This document shows positions 51,401-62,830 of a DNA stretch of 64,000 nt, in pieces; the first letter of the stretch is position 1; the number at the start of each line of letters is the position of its first letter. Where the stretch lies: assembly GCF_030848805.1 (NCBI RefSeq), contig NC_092368.1, forward strand, positions 186,001-250,000. The letters are read 5' to 3'. Both the position numbers and the translations under genes were made by a program. Origin of the DNA: Temnothorax longispinosus. Its lineage: Eukaryota; Arthropoda; Insecta; Hymenoptera; Formicidae. Under the pieces are notes generated by a model. It was not told the DNA's origin, ran no database searches, and was given only the letters and a program-made list of their open reading frames with translations.

Positions 51401-54400
51401 TACGGGACATTAACGACTTTCATTTTCTGCCTGTAACGAGTCTGTAACATCCGCACCGCGTGCGTTACCGTCGACGGTCGGCTCGAAGCCACGTACGTTG
51501 GACGGGAGCGAGCGCACTTAATGCCGTTCGAAGCCAGCAATTTCGCACGAACAGGCATTCTTCGTAAATGTCCGCGAAGCAACGTACCAGCAATTTAGGA
51601 ATATTCGCTCTTCTGAGTCGCACGATGGCATGGCGTATCCTTTATATCAGTTTTACACATCTGGCGATCAACGGCAACCAGCAGCTATGACCCTAACATC
51701 CCTGAAATACGTTGCGAGATATGTTATGACATGCTACTAATAAAAATCCTGTCTCCGTATCTCTTCATACCTCTATAACTTTGCCAATAATTCTTTGCTA
51801 CGTAAATAGTAGTACGAGACAGTAATGTTAGAAATACGACGAAACAGATGTCGAGATACTGAAACAAGAGAAGAACTACGAGGCCCTTTTAAGAACTTGT
51901 GGGCAAGTGACACAATGAAGGGGATGTTTGAAAGCCGAACGTAAATTTTCAAAAAGTGGGGAGGTCGCGTATGCACTGGCGCGGATTTCAACGAGCTTAA
52001 TTCGAAGCGCGTACTGCCGGACAATCTGCGATCTTTATTTCACGCCGTGCCGATATTTCCGCTCGTTCGTGCCGCGCCGGCAGTTTCCGCGATTATTGCC
52101 GCGCAGTCCGAGAGACAAAAGGCATCATCCGTGGGATCGTTGATACTGACGATCGTATAACTTTTGATTGGCGCACGGTTTTATTATTCCGACGACGCCT
52201 TCGAAAAGCGGGATCCAGCACACGGGGTAGAAAATCGGAATGAGAATTAGCGAAGGGTCGTCGATCCGGCACGTCTTTTATTCAAGTCGTTTTAAAGTCC
52301 AACAACGTTTCTTGCACGATGGTAGATACTTCGAGGCACTTCTTATCGACAGATAAAATTATAATTAACGACACTTTATTGAAAACTAATGACGGAGTCC
52401 TTTGGACAACTTTATTGACAGCTCGATGATTTTGCGTTATTGCACAATATGGGTGAATATTGTGTAAGTGAAAGATGCTTTTTGATTCTCGACCCAAGCA
52501 ATAATTTCTCGTAAAAAAAAAAAAAACACAAGGAGAGGCACAATCTATCACTAGACTGAGTACTTGTCACGGTATTGCGCGAACGGTTGCCTCGGAAAAT
52601 CAAAATTTTATCTCGATACTGTCTCGATCTGGATTTATCACACTCATCTGATATCACTATCAAGAATTTGATGCGGCGTAGTGCAGTCATTATTGTTATT
52701 GCAGCGACGGTGACGATAACGACAGTAACTACAAGCGATGGTCCACGGTGAATGATGAAATCGCCGCAATAAAGTCCGCGGAAAGATAATATTTGTACTG
52801 GGGAATAGTTGTGTGTGTTGGCGACTTCCTCTTGGAGTAGCATTCGCTTGTTCTACGGTGTCAATCGGGACTGTCGCCGGAAGTCAACCATCGGCGACCG
52901 TAACGCCGAAATGAGGCACGATAAAACTTAAATGAAGCAATTTTCGTTGATAGTTTACGGAACGGATCTCCGGAGGGAATACGACACTGAAAACACGATG
53001 CGCCTGTGTGAAAGAACAAACCAAGGGAGGGAAAATGTGTCGCGCATTGCATTGCGGATATGCTAACCGGTGCGGTTACGCACTGACAAACGATCCTTTG
53101 CGCTGTATTTCGCGTAGTTTCGCACGAAAACGAGGAACGTACTAAAATGCTTTACGAGAGCGGCGCGTATAAGCTGCGGTCCAAAGGCTAAAACAATCCG
53201 ACGAGCCGTGGATTACGAGAACAGTAGAGACGCCCTCGTGAAATCCGCCGACGCAATCATAGTCGCGACGAGTTACAGTGTCGTGAATACTTTGGATGAT
53301 GGGAGTAGCCTGCACCGCGGCAATCGTTGTCAAGCATTAGAATCGCTAATATATCTTTCATATATGTCGATACGCTTCCCTCGAATACGATATATCTAAC
53401 GAAGAGCACGAGAGTCGCGAAGAGAACCTTATTTAACGATATTGATCGAAATCTTCTTATGAAAAAATTTGTTAACGTTCTCTAGGATTCTTAAAAAAGA
53501 AATTGAGATTCTTGATCCTCGTAAATTTTAGAAAACATTATCTTTTAATTTTTTACCGCACTGCTTTATTAAAAATTAAAATTGATGTATGGAGAACCAG
53601 ATAAATGATAATTTCAGAAAAATGATAATTTTCTAACTACTCATCCACATGTGAGAAGAGTGATATTTTCTCTTCTAAAAATATTGGCTTTGGAATTTAT
53701 GTTGGTTATATTTGCATGTGCAGTCAATAATTAATTTTCCGACAAAATGTATGCCCTACAATTTTTAGAAGATTAATTGAAATTTTATTCATACCTGCTC
53801 CCTGCAACGAGATGGTAAACGTCGAAGCAAATTGTAAGAAAAATAGCACGTTTCTCTCCCGAGCAGAATTCTTTAGTGTCGGTTGAATACGGTCCGGGGA
53901 TTTTAATTTGCAAGAAAGAATTTCGACAAAAAGGCATCGCGCCGTTTTCGAGCGATCGCCGTGCCCGATATCGACACGGGCGACCATTAAATCCATTCAC
54001 CTGGTCGCTTTCGTGCCCAAGGAGTCCATACGTGGTGACGGCGACGACGGCGGCAGCGGCACGGGGGAGGCGGGCTCGATTTCGAGAGACCACAGGCCGG
54101 AGGTTCCGCAGGCATTATGTGATTCGAATCTCGGTATTATTCTATAATCTATTCCGCGGGGATGATAGTGTTGGCGGTGGCGGTTAGGCTCGGTTGCATG
54201 CCGACCGTGGTTTGTTCGACCCCTGCACGCCACTGCCCACTCCCTCCGACCATCAATAAGCATCCCTCCCTCTCGCAATGCGCGCGTGCACTCCGGCGAT
54301 CGCTGGGGGCAGGGATGCGTGGATTACCCCGCACGACGAGAGATACTCACGTGAATCGCGCGCGCACCATGTTACCCGTTGTAAACTCGCCTGATATGCA

Positions 54401-54540
54401 AGTCCCTGAGTTTAAAGCCTGGTATACGTTGTAACCTTCTTGATTATGGTTGCGTCTGGCGCTGTTGGTAAGAGAGCGAAAGGGTCGCGCGGTCGTTGTT
54501 ACCACTTATTTGCTGCATAATGGCGGGGGGATGTTTTGTT
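48454..54540. other. No gene seen; noncoding DNA
   Basis: Mostly mixed to CpG-rich, with the GGCGC-rich patch at 50676-50730. Frames of 100-143 codons (for example 52412-52843 minus) overlap other frames and contain poly-A-derived Phe runs. No domain is recognised. Confidence 0.6.
50676..50730. repeat. GGCGC-rich degenerate minisatellite
   Basis: Repeated GGCGC/GGCGT pentamers in a very GC-rich stretch. A similar GGCGC run occurs at about 10070-10090. No gene is associated with either. Confidence 0.85.
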
Positions 54541-54599
54541 GGAGAAAAAAGGAGGAAAAGAAAGAGGGAGAAAGAGAGAGGAAAAAAGGAAAAGGGAGA
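54541..54599. repeat. 59-bp homopurine run
   Basis: Uninterrupted G/A sequence. It is the longest non-dinucleotide homopurine run in the window, and it causes the Lys/Glu/Arg-rich plus-strand frame at 54450-54644. Confidence 0.93.
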
Positions 54600-54922
54600 T
54601 ATCGCCGGAGAAAAGAGCGAGGCGAGATAACGACCGAGACGTGAGGATACGCTGATTTATGGAATTTGTAAGAAATACAGTAGAATACGATGTCCTAAAT
54701 TATCTCTCCCTCTCTCTCTCTTTCTCTGGCTCGATTGAAATTTATCCCGATCGGTTTTCACGCCTTTTGCGTTCCGCTGAGACTATACATAGATACGCAA
54801 GCGCGATGAATACGATAGCGGATATTAATATCAGTTTATTAAACTATTAAACGCATCTACGATCGCCATAGAAATTTAGCGTAACTTTCATGGGTGCTTA
54901 TATTCACGCATGCGTGCACGCA

Positions 54923-54944
54923 AACTACAATATATATTGTAGTT
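54923..54944. repeat. 22-bp perfect palindrome
   Basis: AACTACAATAT followed directly by ATATTGTAGTT. Confidence 0.9.
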
Positions 54945-55255
54945 ATGATTAATCAGATTTACGGATGTAACAATAAATCTGATTGGATCTGCGCACGTAA
55001 CTACGATAATGCTATAATCGGCGTAAGCGTACCGGTCGCCGATCGACCGGAAGTTATTGTCGCAAACAGTTTGGGATTTTATCGCAGGAGCAATCGTAAC
55101 GCAAACACTCCTTCATCACGAAACGGCGTTCTCGGTTTCTCGATTGCCAAAAATTACATTAATAATCGTAGATACCATCGGAGATCGAGCTGAGCTCCGA
55201 ATTCTCGGAAGTGCATACAGAGCAGTCGTAGCTTCTGACCTACAACCCCCGGGAG

Positions 55256-55272
55256 CGTGGCCCAGGGCCACG
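55256..55272. repeat. 8-bp GC-rich inverted repeat with 1-nt centre
   Basis: CGTGGCCC-A-GGGCCACG. It lies in a C/G-rich block (55245-55280) that is sharply bounded by AT-richer DNA. Confidence 0.8.
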
Positions 55273-56684
55273 ACCCCTGGACAGTTTCCACACGCCTCGT
55301 AATCCAGGGATGAATCCCCAAGATCCACGGCCTGGTTTCGCCAAAAGGTCTTCGAGCTCTCGACTTCTCGCGGCCGAAATCCCGCCCGAGGTTTGCGTTT
55401 TTACCATAAATGTAATCGGCGATTGATTCTACGATGGAAATTTTTGACGACAATTTTCGTCCACCCTGTTCTTCTCCAACATTTTTAACGAAATCTTGGA
55501 TTCGCGAGAAAACTTTAAACACGTAAAAATTTCATCTTTTTCTCCATTTTACGTGACGAATGAAGAAACATATTACTGCATCACTTAATGCCGAGGTAAT
55601 TTACATAGATCAAATCATGGAAAGTAAATAAGGAGAAACAGTCTATAAAAACCTCTCATATTTAGTAATTTTTTGATATAGCATAATTTCATTACTAATC
55701 TTTTTGACATCGCATGAACGATATTTGTACCTTGTCGATGAATTTTTCATGCTTTGACTCACGTGCAATTAATCGTACAATATTTGATGCAATTACGCGT
55801 GAACACACATAACTCGAAGCGAATAAACTGAAAGCGCCCGATAATTTTATGGAACTGTAATCGACGAAAAAGCGATTGCTGCGGAATAGGTCTGCCGGTT
55901 CGCTGGCCGATCGATCGCAGCAGCACCGACCTCGTGCGAGTCTGATGTCAAAGGTTTAATTCGTCGGCTTATGACACTGTCGCAGAGGTCAAATCGTGAA
56001 GCGTTCGCTCGAATAATCTAGCTGACAATAGCTGAGAATAGACGAGAATATCGACTATCTTTTCTGAATTATTGAATCACAAATCTAAAGAAGGCAGATG
56101 TTATATGCGAGATAAAAGTCAAGACTATTTATAACCGTTGCAAGATGACATTTGAAAAAATATTACGCTTGGTCTTAGCGATTAATAAGTGTTCCATTAC
56201 AACAACGTGTTGTAACATAATATAGTTTGTAACGTTTCTGTAACACAATTGTAATGGCTGCAAATAGCCCTGCTATATCTGTGGTATTAAGTGCAATGAA
56301 CCGACCGCGTATTAAGTCTGAGAGGAAACTGCGCTGGTTAAAACGAGCTGATTTCTAACGAGTTGATTTCTATACGATCATTAGACTAAAAAAGAGAGCG
56401 TATTTAATTATATTATCATTAGGAGATGCAGTAGCGTCTCGACGCCAAGGGCATGTAAAAAAAAATGATCACGATTTCTATTACCTTTATATAATCTCTA
56501 ATTGTCGATTATTTACACGATGGATGCAACTCTCACAGAAAAGTAGTAAATGAAGGCTATGTATAGTCAGAACACGTGCAACGTCTTCAGCCGACTTGGC
56601 AATTAATCAGATTATTATCATCGAATGTAACAGTGGGGCTAAAAATTACTATAATTACTCGAAAATTGATAATGACATCTGTAC

Positions 56685-56699
56685 GGGGGGGAGGGGGGG
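56685..56699 (+). other. G7-A-G7 tract
   Basis: Two runs of seven G separated by a single A. It can supply four G-triplets and so form a quadruplex. The neighbouring sequence is unremarkable. Confidence 0.9.
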
Positions 56700-57638
56700 A
56701 ATAACGATGTTTGATATAGCGCGCCAGGTTGGGAACCCTTCTCCCAAAGAATTTCACGTTAAACGAGCTCTCTGCGTGCAACGGTCGTTGCGAGAAAGTA
56801 TGGTAGCTACGTTGCTCGTCCGAATTTATGGTATCGTTCGATTACCCGATGCGTTCGAGCCATTCGCTGCAGGTAATTCTGCCATCATGATTATGGCGTG
56901 CATTCTCTCACATTCGATGCGACGCGTGGCGCGTCGCCCATATTCTCTTATCCGTGACGACGCGTAGCTGTTTACACGAAAACATCACTTTCGGGGCTTT
57001 TAGCGACGCGAATTGGCTTGATCTTTTGATGCACGACCCGCTAATAAATCTTGAAACTAAAATGTCGGAAGAATATCAATTGTTCTTTAAAAAATCAAGG
57101 AAGGAAAAAATACAGTTAAAGGATTATTGGAAGAATATCATATAAATTAGGTAAAAGCAAAGGTCCTCGAGGTTTAATAATTTGTCGAATAATTTTAAAA
57201 TAATTTAAAATAATTGATTGAAAGTCTTTCTCGGCTTTCGCGACTAATACTTATTATTCTTACAACCCACTTTTATAAATATCATTTAAGGTCGAGATAG
57301 AAATTCGACTCGGTTGTAGATCTATATAGACAAAGAGGACGAGCGATGTCGATAAACTGCCGCTGAAAGCAGTAACGAAATTGAATTTGGGGGAAGATCG
57401 ATACCTCAGTCTGATCTAAAGCTACCTAAGACTATCCTAAACGAGTTTGTTCCGCGTACGAGGAAAAAAGCACCGGAAAAGATCCAGATGAACCCTTTGG
57501 GCGAAACACAAAGTGGACAAAAGATCCAGGGAGCGCATCGTGAACATCGCGATACAAGTGGGTGCGCATAAATATTTGATAACACAGCGAGATAGGCAGC
57601 GGCGTCGATACAACAACGCTCGTGTCTGATGGAAGTTT

Positions 57639-57660
57639 TGTGTGTGTGTGTGTGTGTGTG
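57639..57660. repeat. (TG)11 microsatellite
   Basis: A perfect 22-bp TG repeat. It causes the Thr-His repeats in three overlapping minus-strand open frames at 57406-57844. Confidence 0.96.
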
Positions 57661-58559
57661 ATGTTGGCGAGAAGGGGTAGAAAGGGGCCGAGTACGAGGG
57701 GCGCTTTTGGCCGCGCGCATAGCTCGCATACCGGGCCTTCCTCGCATGGTATGTTATAATTAGTGCTCCTCCGTGCACGCACGCAACATCGATATGTCCA
57801 CGAGCTTCGGAATACTTCCCTAATGAGATGGCAGCGATAAACAACGGGTTAAGTGCTCGCGCGCGACCAGGCGCGTCCGCCTATCCTCCGCACGTTGCCC
57901 GTCTAAGGGACACGCCATCGAGAGGATCATATCCTGCGAAAGAGCTGACGAGTCGCGAAATGTATCGTCGCAAAACTCTGTCGGTTAATGAGCGTGGCAA
58001 GTATAAGAAATTCCGCCTGCTCGCGAAATTGTAAAATGCGCGGCAGTGTTAGAGCACTCGATTCACATCAAGTTTTTCGATGTGCATTGCGACGCGTCAA
58101 TTTTCTCCTTGTTTTCCGAGGGGGACGAACGAGTATTTATCTTACGATTTCGTTGCATCCCGACGCGTGTGTGAACGCGTTAACTGGTGCGTCCTCACGA
58201 GAGACGCGCGGACGAGAATTGAAATTTTTCGAGCGTTTTTCAGAAAAATTGCGCTTGTAGATAAATCATACAATGTCTATTCAGCAGTCATCGCGAATGT
58301 ATGTTTGCGGAAAGAAATAAACGCACGCGAAGGCTAAGCGTATCTCGGCTCTTGGCATTTAGCTCTTGCCGCAATAGATTTACATTGTACATCTCGCGTG
58401 CACGACGTAAGCATGTTTTACAACTCTGGCCAAATAAAAGCGTCGGCAGAAATCACGTTTCCTTCTTTCTTTTTTGTTTGCAACACGAAAATTTTACTGG
58501 TCGCGCGAATCAGGTCGGCGGTAAATCGCTGACGTTGAAGGCTAACGCGAGTTATTAAT

Positions 58560-59130
58560 ATAATGATAAATTAATAATAATAAATTTATTACAATGTACA
58601 ACAATGAAAAGCTACAAGAGATTAAACATTAGATTGAATGTGAAAGAGACAAAGAAGTACGCGCAAATGGTGAGATACTAACAATACTGCTATTATGAAG
58701 CCTACCAGTAATAACAGTATAAGGTGAGAGAGATGAAACGTGCATAATAAATGCACGAAACTCAGACGCATACACAATTCTATTCACACATGCAAAACAC
58801 GTATACACATATAACCTACACTAATAAAACACATCTACAATTTAGACTCGCGTCTAATAGTATTGCTCGAAAAAGTATGCGCATAAGAACAGGTCGAAGA
58901 AAATAAGCTGTAGATACTAGTTTAAAGAGAAAGCAATCGAAACGATGAAACAAGAGGCCGCAGCGCGAAGAGAAGATAGAGAAAAGGAGGATTTTTTGGA
59001 AGACGGTAGTTTATTGCAATATTTGACAGTACAGTAGGGGAAAAAGCAGCGCGGAATTTACAATTAGTAGAGTAGTGATGTGAAGGAAAAGACAATAGGT
59101 CAATAAAACAATATATGTCACGCGAAATCT
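58560..59130 (-). other. Possible 3' UTR end of a minus-strand transcript
   Basis: On the minus strand this stretch is T-rich and ends in an AATAAA signal (58585-58590) followed by AT-rich sequence where cleavage would fall. CpG is sparse compared with the flanking DNA. No coding exon that could feed it was identified between 59130 and 62700, so it could be the end of an unrecognised gene or an ordinary AT-rich block. The call rests on texture and one hexamer only. Confidence 0.15.
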
Positions 59131-61107
59131 TTTATTCGTGGTGATAATCGAGATACTTCGTTTATGCGTTTATAAAGATTTTCCAGTCTTCAAATGCGAT
59201 AAGGAGAATTTCCATCTCTTCGTTCCTGTCCGTGATGTTAATTGTCGCGAAATTTTCGTACCTCCGATTCGCGTAACCCACGCTGGTTTATTGGCGTCAT
59301 CGATCGCGTGACTTCCCGCGAATCGTGCCGTAGCACTGTAGCACTTTGAACTTGATCTATTAATAACGCCGCAAGGAGATTAATCGCGTCGCAGTCGCGC
59401 CCTCGTGCCCATCATGAATCAACGGATCTGAAAATCGTTTTTTTGATCTCGAGTCCGCGCGCGTCCGCCGTGAGAAATGTCCGGGCCACACGAAAGTACC
59501 GACCTCGTGCGCGGGGGAAAAAGTTTCTGTATTAGCGTCATTTACTCTTATTTGCTGCGACAAACGTCGTCGCCATTATAGGACCCTAGTGCGGTACGAT
59601 CGCGAGACCGCAATTGTAGGTCGTCAGAGGTAGACGGCGCGCGTTGGTAATGCGCGTCCGTGGATTCGCGAGCTTCTTCCTTCGTGGCCCCTCGCCACTT
59701 TCTTCCGTAATAATCATTACGCTGGATAGCCCCCGGAAACGGTGCCCTGGAGGTATAGGTGCGCGGGAGATACATACACCGATACCGACATCCCCCCCCC
59801 CAATTATATTTCATCAAGACTTTAATTCGGCACTTTGAACACCGTAACGCAACGACCCGGGACGAACGGAATTGCTTGCCGAGTACCTGTATCTGGAAAG
59901 GCGCAGTTGCAAAATTAAATATCGCAAGGAGTCTTGCCTCTCGGCATGGAGATACACTTTACGCGAATATTCGCGTATTCTTTAAGAGTACGGCGCCAAT
60001 TTGGTAATAGTTATTGTCGAAATTCTGCTAAGCGCAGTCAGTGTGACATTTAAACGATAGAAATTTCAGAAGGTGCTTTTGAAAATGGCAATTACAATAA
60101 TTGAATCGTCATCCATCTCATGGAACATATATATTCGTCCTACTTTTGCATTATTTAAAAAACGTTCGGTAAAAGTCAATTTAAAAATTTAATTAAAACA
60201 GGAAAATTAAAAATTTAAATGTCGAGAGACGCAGACAATACTATGATCCTAATATGCTGTGGAACGAGATTAAACCATGTTTAATCCGATCTACGCGCGA
60301 TTGTATAAAATCCTGCAGTGAAAAAGAATGCATTTATAATGAAGTTTTATTTGAAATCCTCGCAAAATCTCTGATGTTACTATAACGGTGAGACGAACAG
60401 CGAAGGGGCGTCCCCATCGTTATCAATTATAACGCCGATAAAGCTGCCAAACTAAATCTGGGAAACATCAAGCAGCAAACCACCCCTTATGCTCGTCGAT
60501 TGAAATTTATCGACTCGCCATAATTACACGCCGCAGAAGTTGATTATGCGACGTTTGATTCCCATTAGGCGCGTGCATTTAAGTACCGCGACGCGGCTCA
60601 CAAAATGCATTTAAAATTCGCATAAAAGTTAAGTTAGCAATTAACGGAAACTCGAAACTTGATTCTCTCAGAAAGTGGCACTCGCGAAATAATTCAAAAT
60701 TAGAGTCAGGCACGACGCGTTTGAAAGAAACACACACTGATGTTTTCTCTTTCCTATAATATATGTATTGCAATATATAGCATATTTGTTTATACAGTTA
60801 ATACAGCAAAAATATTTTTTCTTTAAGAGACAAAGAAACGCGAATGATTATTTCTTATAATTTTCGCGATGCTAAACAATCTTCAAGATACTCTGTGATG
60901 TGAAGTAAAATTTCTTAGCACGCAATATTCGTATGATTATACCATAAATAAGTAAGTTTGACTTTAAATCTCTCATAATCAGTGATTGATTAGAGTTGAT
61001 TTTTAAGATCAAGATTGTATTGAGTATTAAAAACAATATAAGAAACGATTCATTTCTGGGTCTTTTTTCCTGTTAAACTGTGTAATTTTTCATTTTATAA
61101 TTAATAT

Positions 61108-61114
<7 letters not shown>
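59131..61114. other. No gene seen; noncoding DNA
   Basis: CpG-rich to about 60000, AT-rich from 60040 up to the (TA)28 tract. An 11-bp C-run lies at about 59791. No splice-bounded coding exon for the minus-strand gene was found here. Confidence 0.6.
59960..59977. repeat. 18-bp perfect palindrome
   Basis: TACGCGAAT followed directly by ATTCGCGTA. Confidence 0.85.

Positions 61115-61170
<56 letters not shown>
61115..61170. repeat. (TA)28 microsatellite with an imperfect tail
   Basis: A perfect TA tract of 56 bp, continued after one GG interruption by TATATATGTATATATATATAT to about 61193. It is embedded in AT-rich DNA and is fully self-complementary, so it can extrude as a cruciform. Confidence 0.97.
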
Positions 61171-61172
<2 letters not shown>

Positions 61173-61748
61173 TATATATGTATATATATATATTTAAAAA
61201 AACTACACATCATTTTCAAGGTTAATCTCCACTCAGGTAAATCTCTTCATTGTAAAGCGGTAGTTGATTACGCATTCGATTGTAAATCGGGGGAAAAGAG
61301 CATATCTAAAGGTTTATCCTCCCCCGGGCATTCCCGCAGTATCGATTTGATGACGACGGATCGAGCGGTTGGAGAAAAAAACGAGGAAAACCGTTCGAGA
61401 GAATCAGGGGGAAAGGGAGAATTGCATGCCACAAGCGGTGGCAAAGGTCGGCAGGAAAAAGTACACGCGTCGGATATACGATACGTATATCCGTATATAT
61501 GTATTCGTTATCGTGAACCGGTTAAGCGTTTCCTACCTCTATTTGCGTTCTGTCGAAATACACTGTTTGTCTTCAATCCGCGTGGATCGAAAAATATTGA
61601 AGAGGTCGGGCATACGGGTTAATAGCACGCCTCAGCGATCTGCACTTCGAAATGCAAACTCAAATAACGTACGATACCAATAGTCGCATTGCGTTTAATT
61701 GGCCGGATTCCCTGCGTCGTTAAAATTTTAATGATCGCTACGTAAGTG

Positions 61749-62334
61749 TTATCGGCGATCCCGCCCGTAGGCAATCCTCTGCGAAAGTTGCGGAAGCTCT
61801 GCTTCTAACGCAGGCACGTTCAGAAATGATGTTTCTTGCGAGCCCGTTTGGGCAAACGGAAAAGCGGGGGTAAAGGGATCGTATGTGAACGTATAATTCG
61901 AGGACCACTTATTCGTAAAGGAGAATATCGTGCTGGGGATGTGGAATACGGAAAGGGAATTTCCGTCAGAGGCAGCGGAGCACCGACGAGCCAGTGGTGA
62001 TGTACGTTTAATAACGGGAGGTGAGTCGGACTTGTGCCACGATGTCGTAATAAAGAAGGACGCCGCAATAGGGGCGGCTTTACTACATATTAGTCGCCAG
62101 GATCGTAGATCCTCAGAGTACTTGGAGATTTTTAGAAATCCTACATATGAGCCGAAAAACGGTAAATCAAAACACGGATTTCCACCGGAAATCATTGGCG
62201 GCAGTTTCGATGATTGTCACGATAAATCGTGCCTCAATGCTTATACCTCGTTAGAGGCTTTGATCACATTCTTTGACGTTTTGAAGCGAATAAAGATCTT
62301 TGTGCAATTTGCTACAGTTCCTACGCAACACTGA
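61749..62334. other. Overlapping antisense open frames, status unknown
   Basis: A 148-codon ATG frame on the minus strand (61749-62195) and a 134-codon ATG frame on the plus strand (61930-62334) overlap for 266 bp. Neither is low-complexity, unlike most long frames in this window. I recognise no domain, signal peptide or transposon motif in either product. The minus frame is bounded upstream by an in-frame TGA a few codons before its ATG (near 62220), so it is not simply an extension of the Ig exon. The block could be a decayed transposable-element fragment, a small gene, or chance openness in a stop-poor segment. I treat it as unproven. Confidence 0.15.
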
Positions 62335-62339
62335 TGCAA

Positions 62340-62700
62340 AGATTTAGGCGACGAAAAGCACGTTAACCCTAACCCTGACCAACTTTCTTTTTCAGCGTTT
62401 CTGTTTGTAGACCGCAATTTTTACCCGTATATCTCGAAGCTTTTTAATTTTATCGATTTTTATATACATTATAGGCCTGTTCCTTGATCAATTCTCGATC
62501 GATTGGAAAAAAAAATAAACTAAAATATATCCATTTTTACTGAAGTTACGATAACAAATGTGGATGGAGTCTCCGAGATCCCACAGTGTATAATACGTAT
62601 AGGTAAAATGAGACTGTGTATACCTGGGGTTAACATTACGATATAATATATAAATAAAATTTTAACTTTGCATGCGACAAGAACGAAATTGCAAACTCAC
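62340..62700 (-). other. Intron sequence downstream of the Sidestep-like exon
   Basis: This AT-rich stretch starts with the GTGAGT donor read on the minus strand. No coding signal, RNA gene or repeat longer than a short A-run is visible. A CCCTAACCCT match near 62366 is an isolated chance resemblance to telomere repeats. Confidence 0.5.
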
Positions 62701-62830
62701 GTGTACAATGGTACTCCGGCTTCGTCTTTAAACCAGAAAACCATGTGCAGCATGTCTTCGCCGGGAGGAGTTATGTCGCACGGCAATTCGGCAGGCCTCC
62801 CTTCGACCACGCTGATATTCACCAACGGAA
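62701..62830 (-). CDS. Internal exon of a Sidestep-family immunoglobulin cell-surface protein (partial gene)
   Basis: On the minus strand a TTTTCAG acceptor (AG at 62831-62832) precedes 130 bp of open frame that ends at a GTGAGT donor (62695-62700). The exon starts after the first base of a Val codon and ends after the second base of a Thr codon. It holds 42 whole codons and no stop. The peptide reads from VPLVNISVVEGRPAELPCDI to MVFWFKDEAGVPLYT. It has the B-strand cysteine in LPCDI and the C-strand tryptophan in VFWFKDEAG, the first half of a V-type Ig domain. The pattern 'A-E-LPCDI-PP...V-WF+D-AG-PLY' is what I know from the first Ig domain of insect Sidestep proteins, which are transmembrane adhesion proteins with several Ig domains and act in axon guidance and target recognition. 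The C, W and splice sites are seen in the sequence; the family is by recall; the paralogue is unresolved. The signal-peptide exon should lie above 64000. The exon carrying the second Ig cysteine (typically followed by RVDF) was not found. Another Ig-superfamily membrane protein is the main alternative. Confidence 0.85.

Larger units (their letters stand above)
54600..58559. other. No gene seen; noncoding DNA
   Basis: It contains the palindrome at 54923, a C/G-rich block with a hairpin at 55245-55280, a long AT-rich block at 55500-56600, the G7AG7 tract and the (TG)11 repeat. Overlapping minus-strand frames at 57406-57844 are microsatellite-driven. Confidence 0.6.

Noticed and set aside
57406..57844. 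Three overlapping minus-strand frames of 113-135 codons
   Set aside because: All cross the (TG)11 repeat in different frames, so they are length artefacts.
62364..62382. TTAACCCTAACCCT, telomere-like
   Set aside because: Under three units, not the TTAGG insect unit, and isolated. GGTTAGGTTA near 32143 and AGGTTAGGTA near 46765 are equally short.
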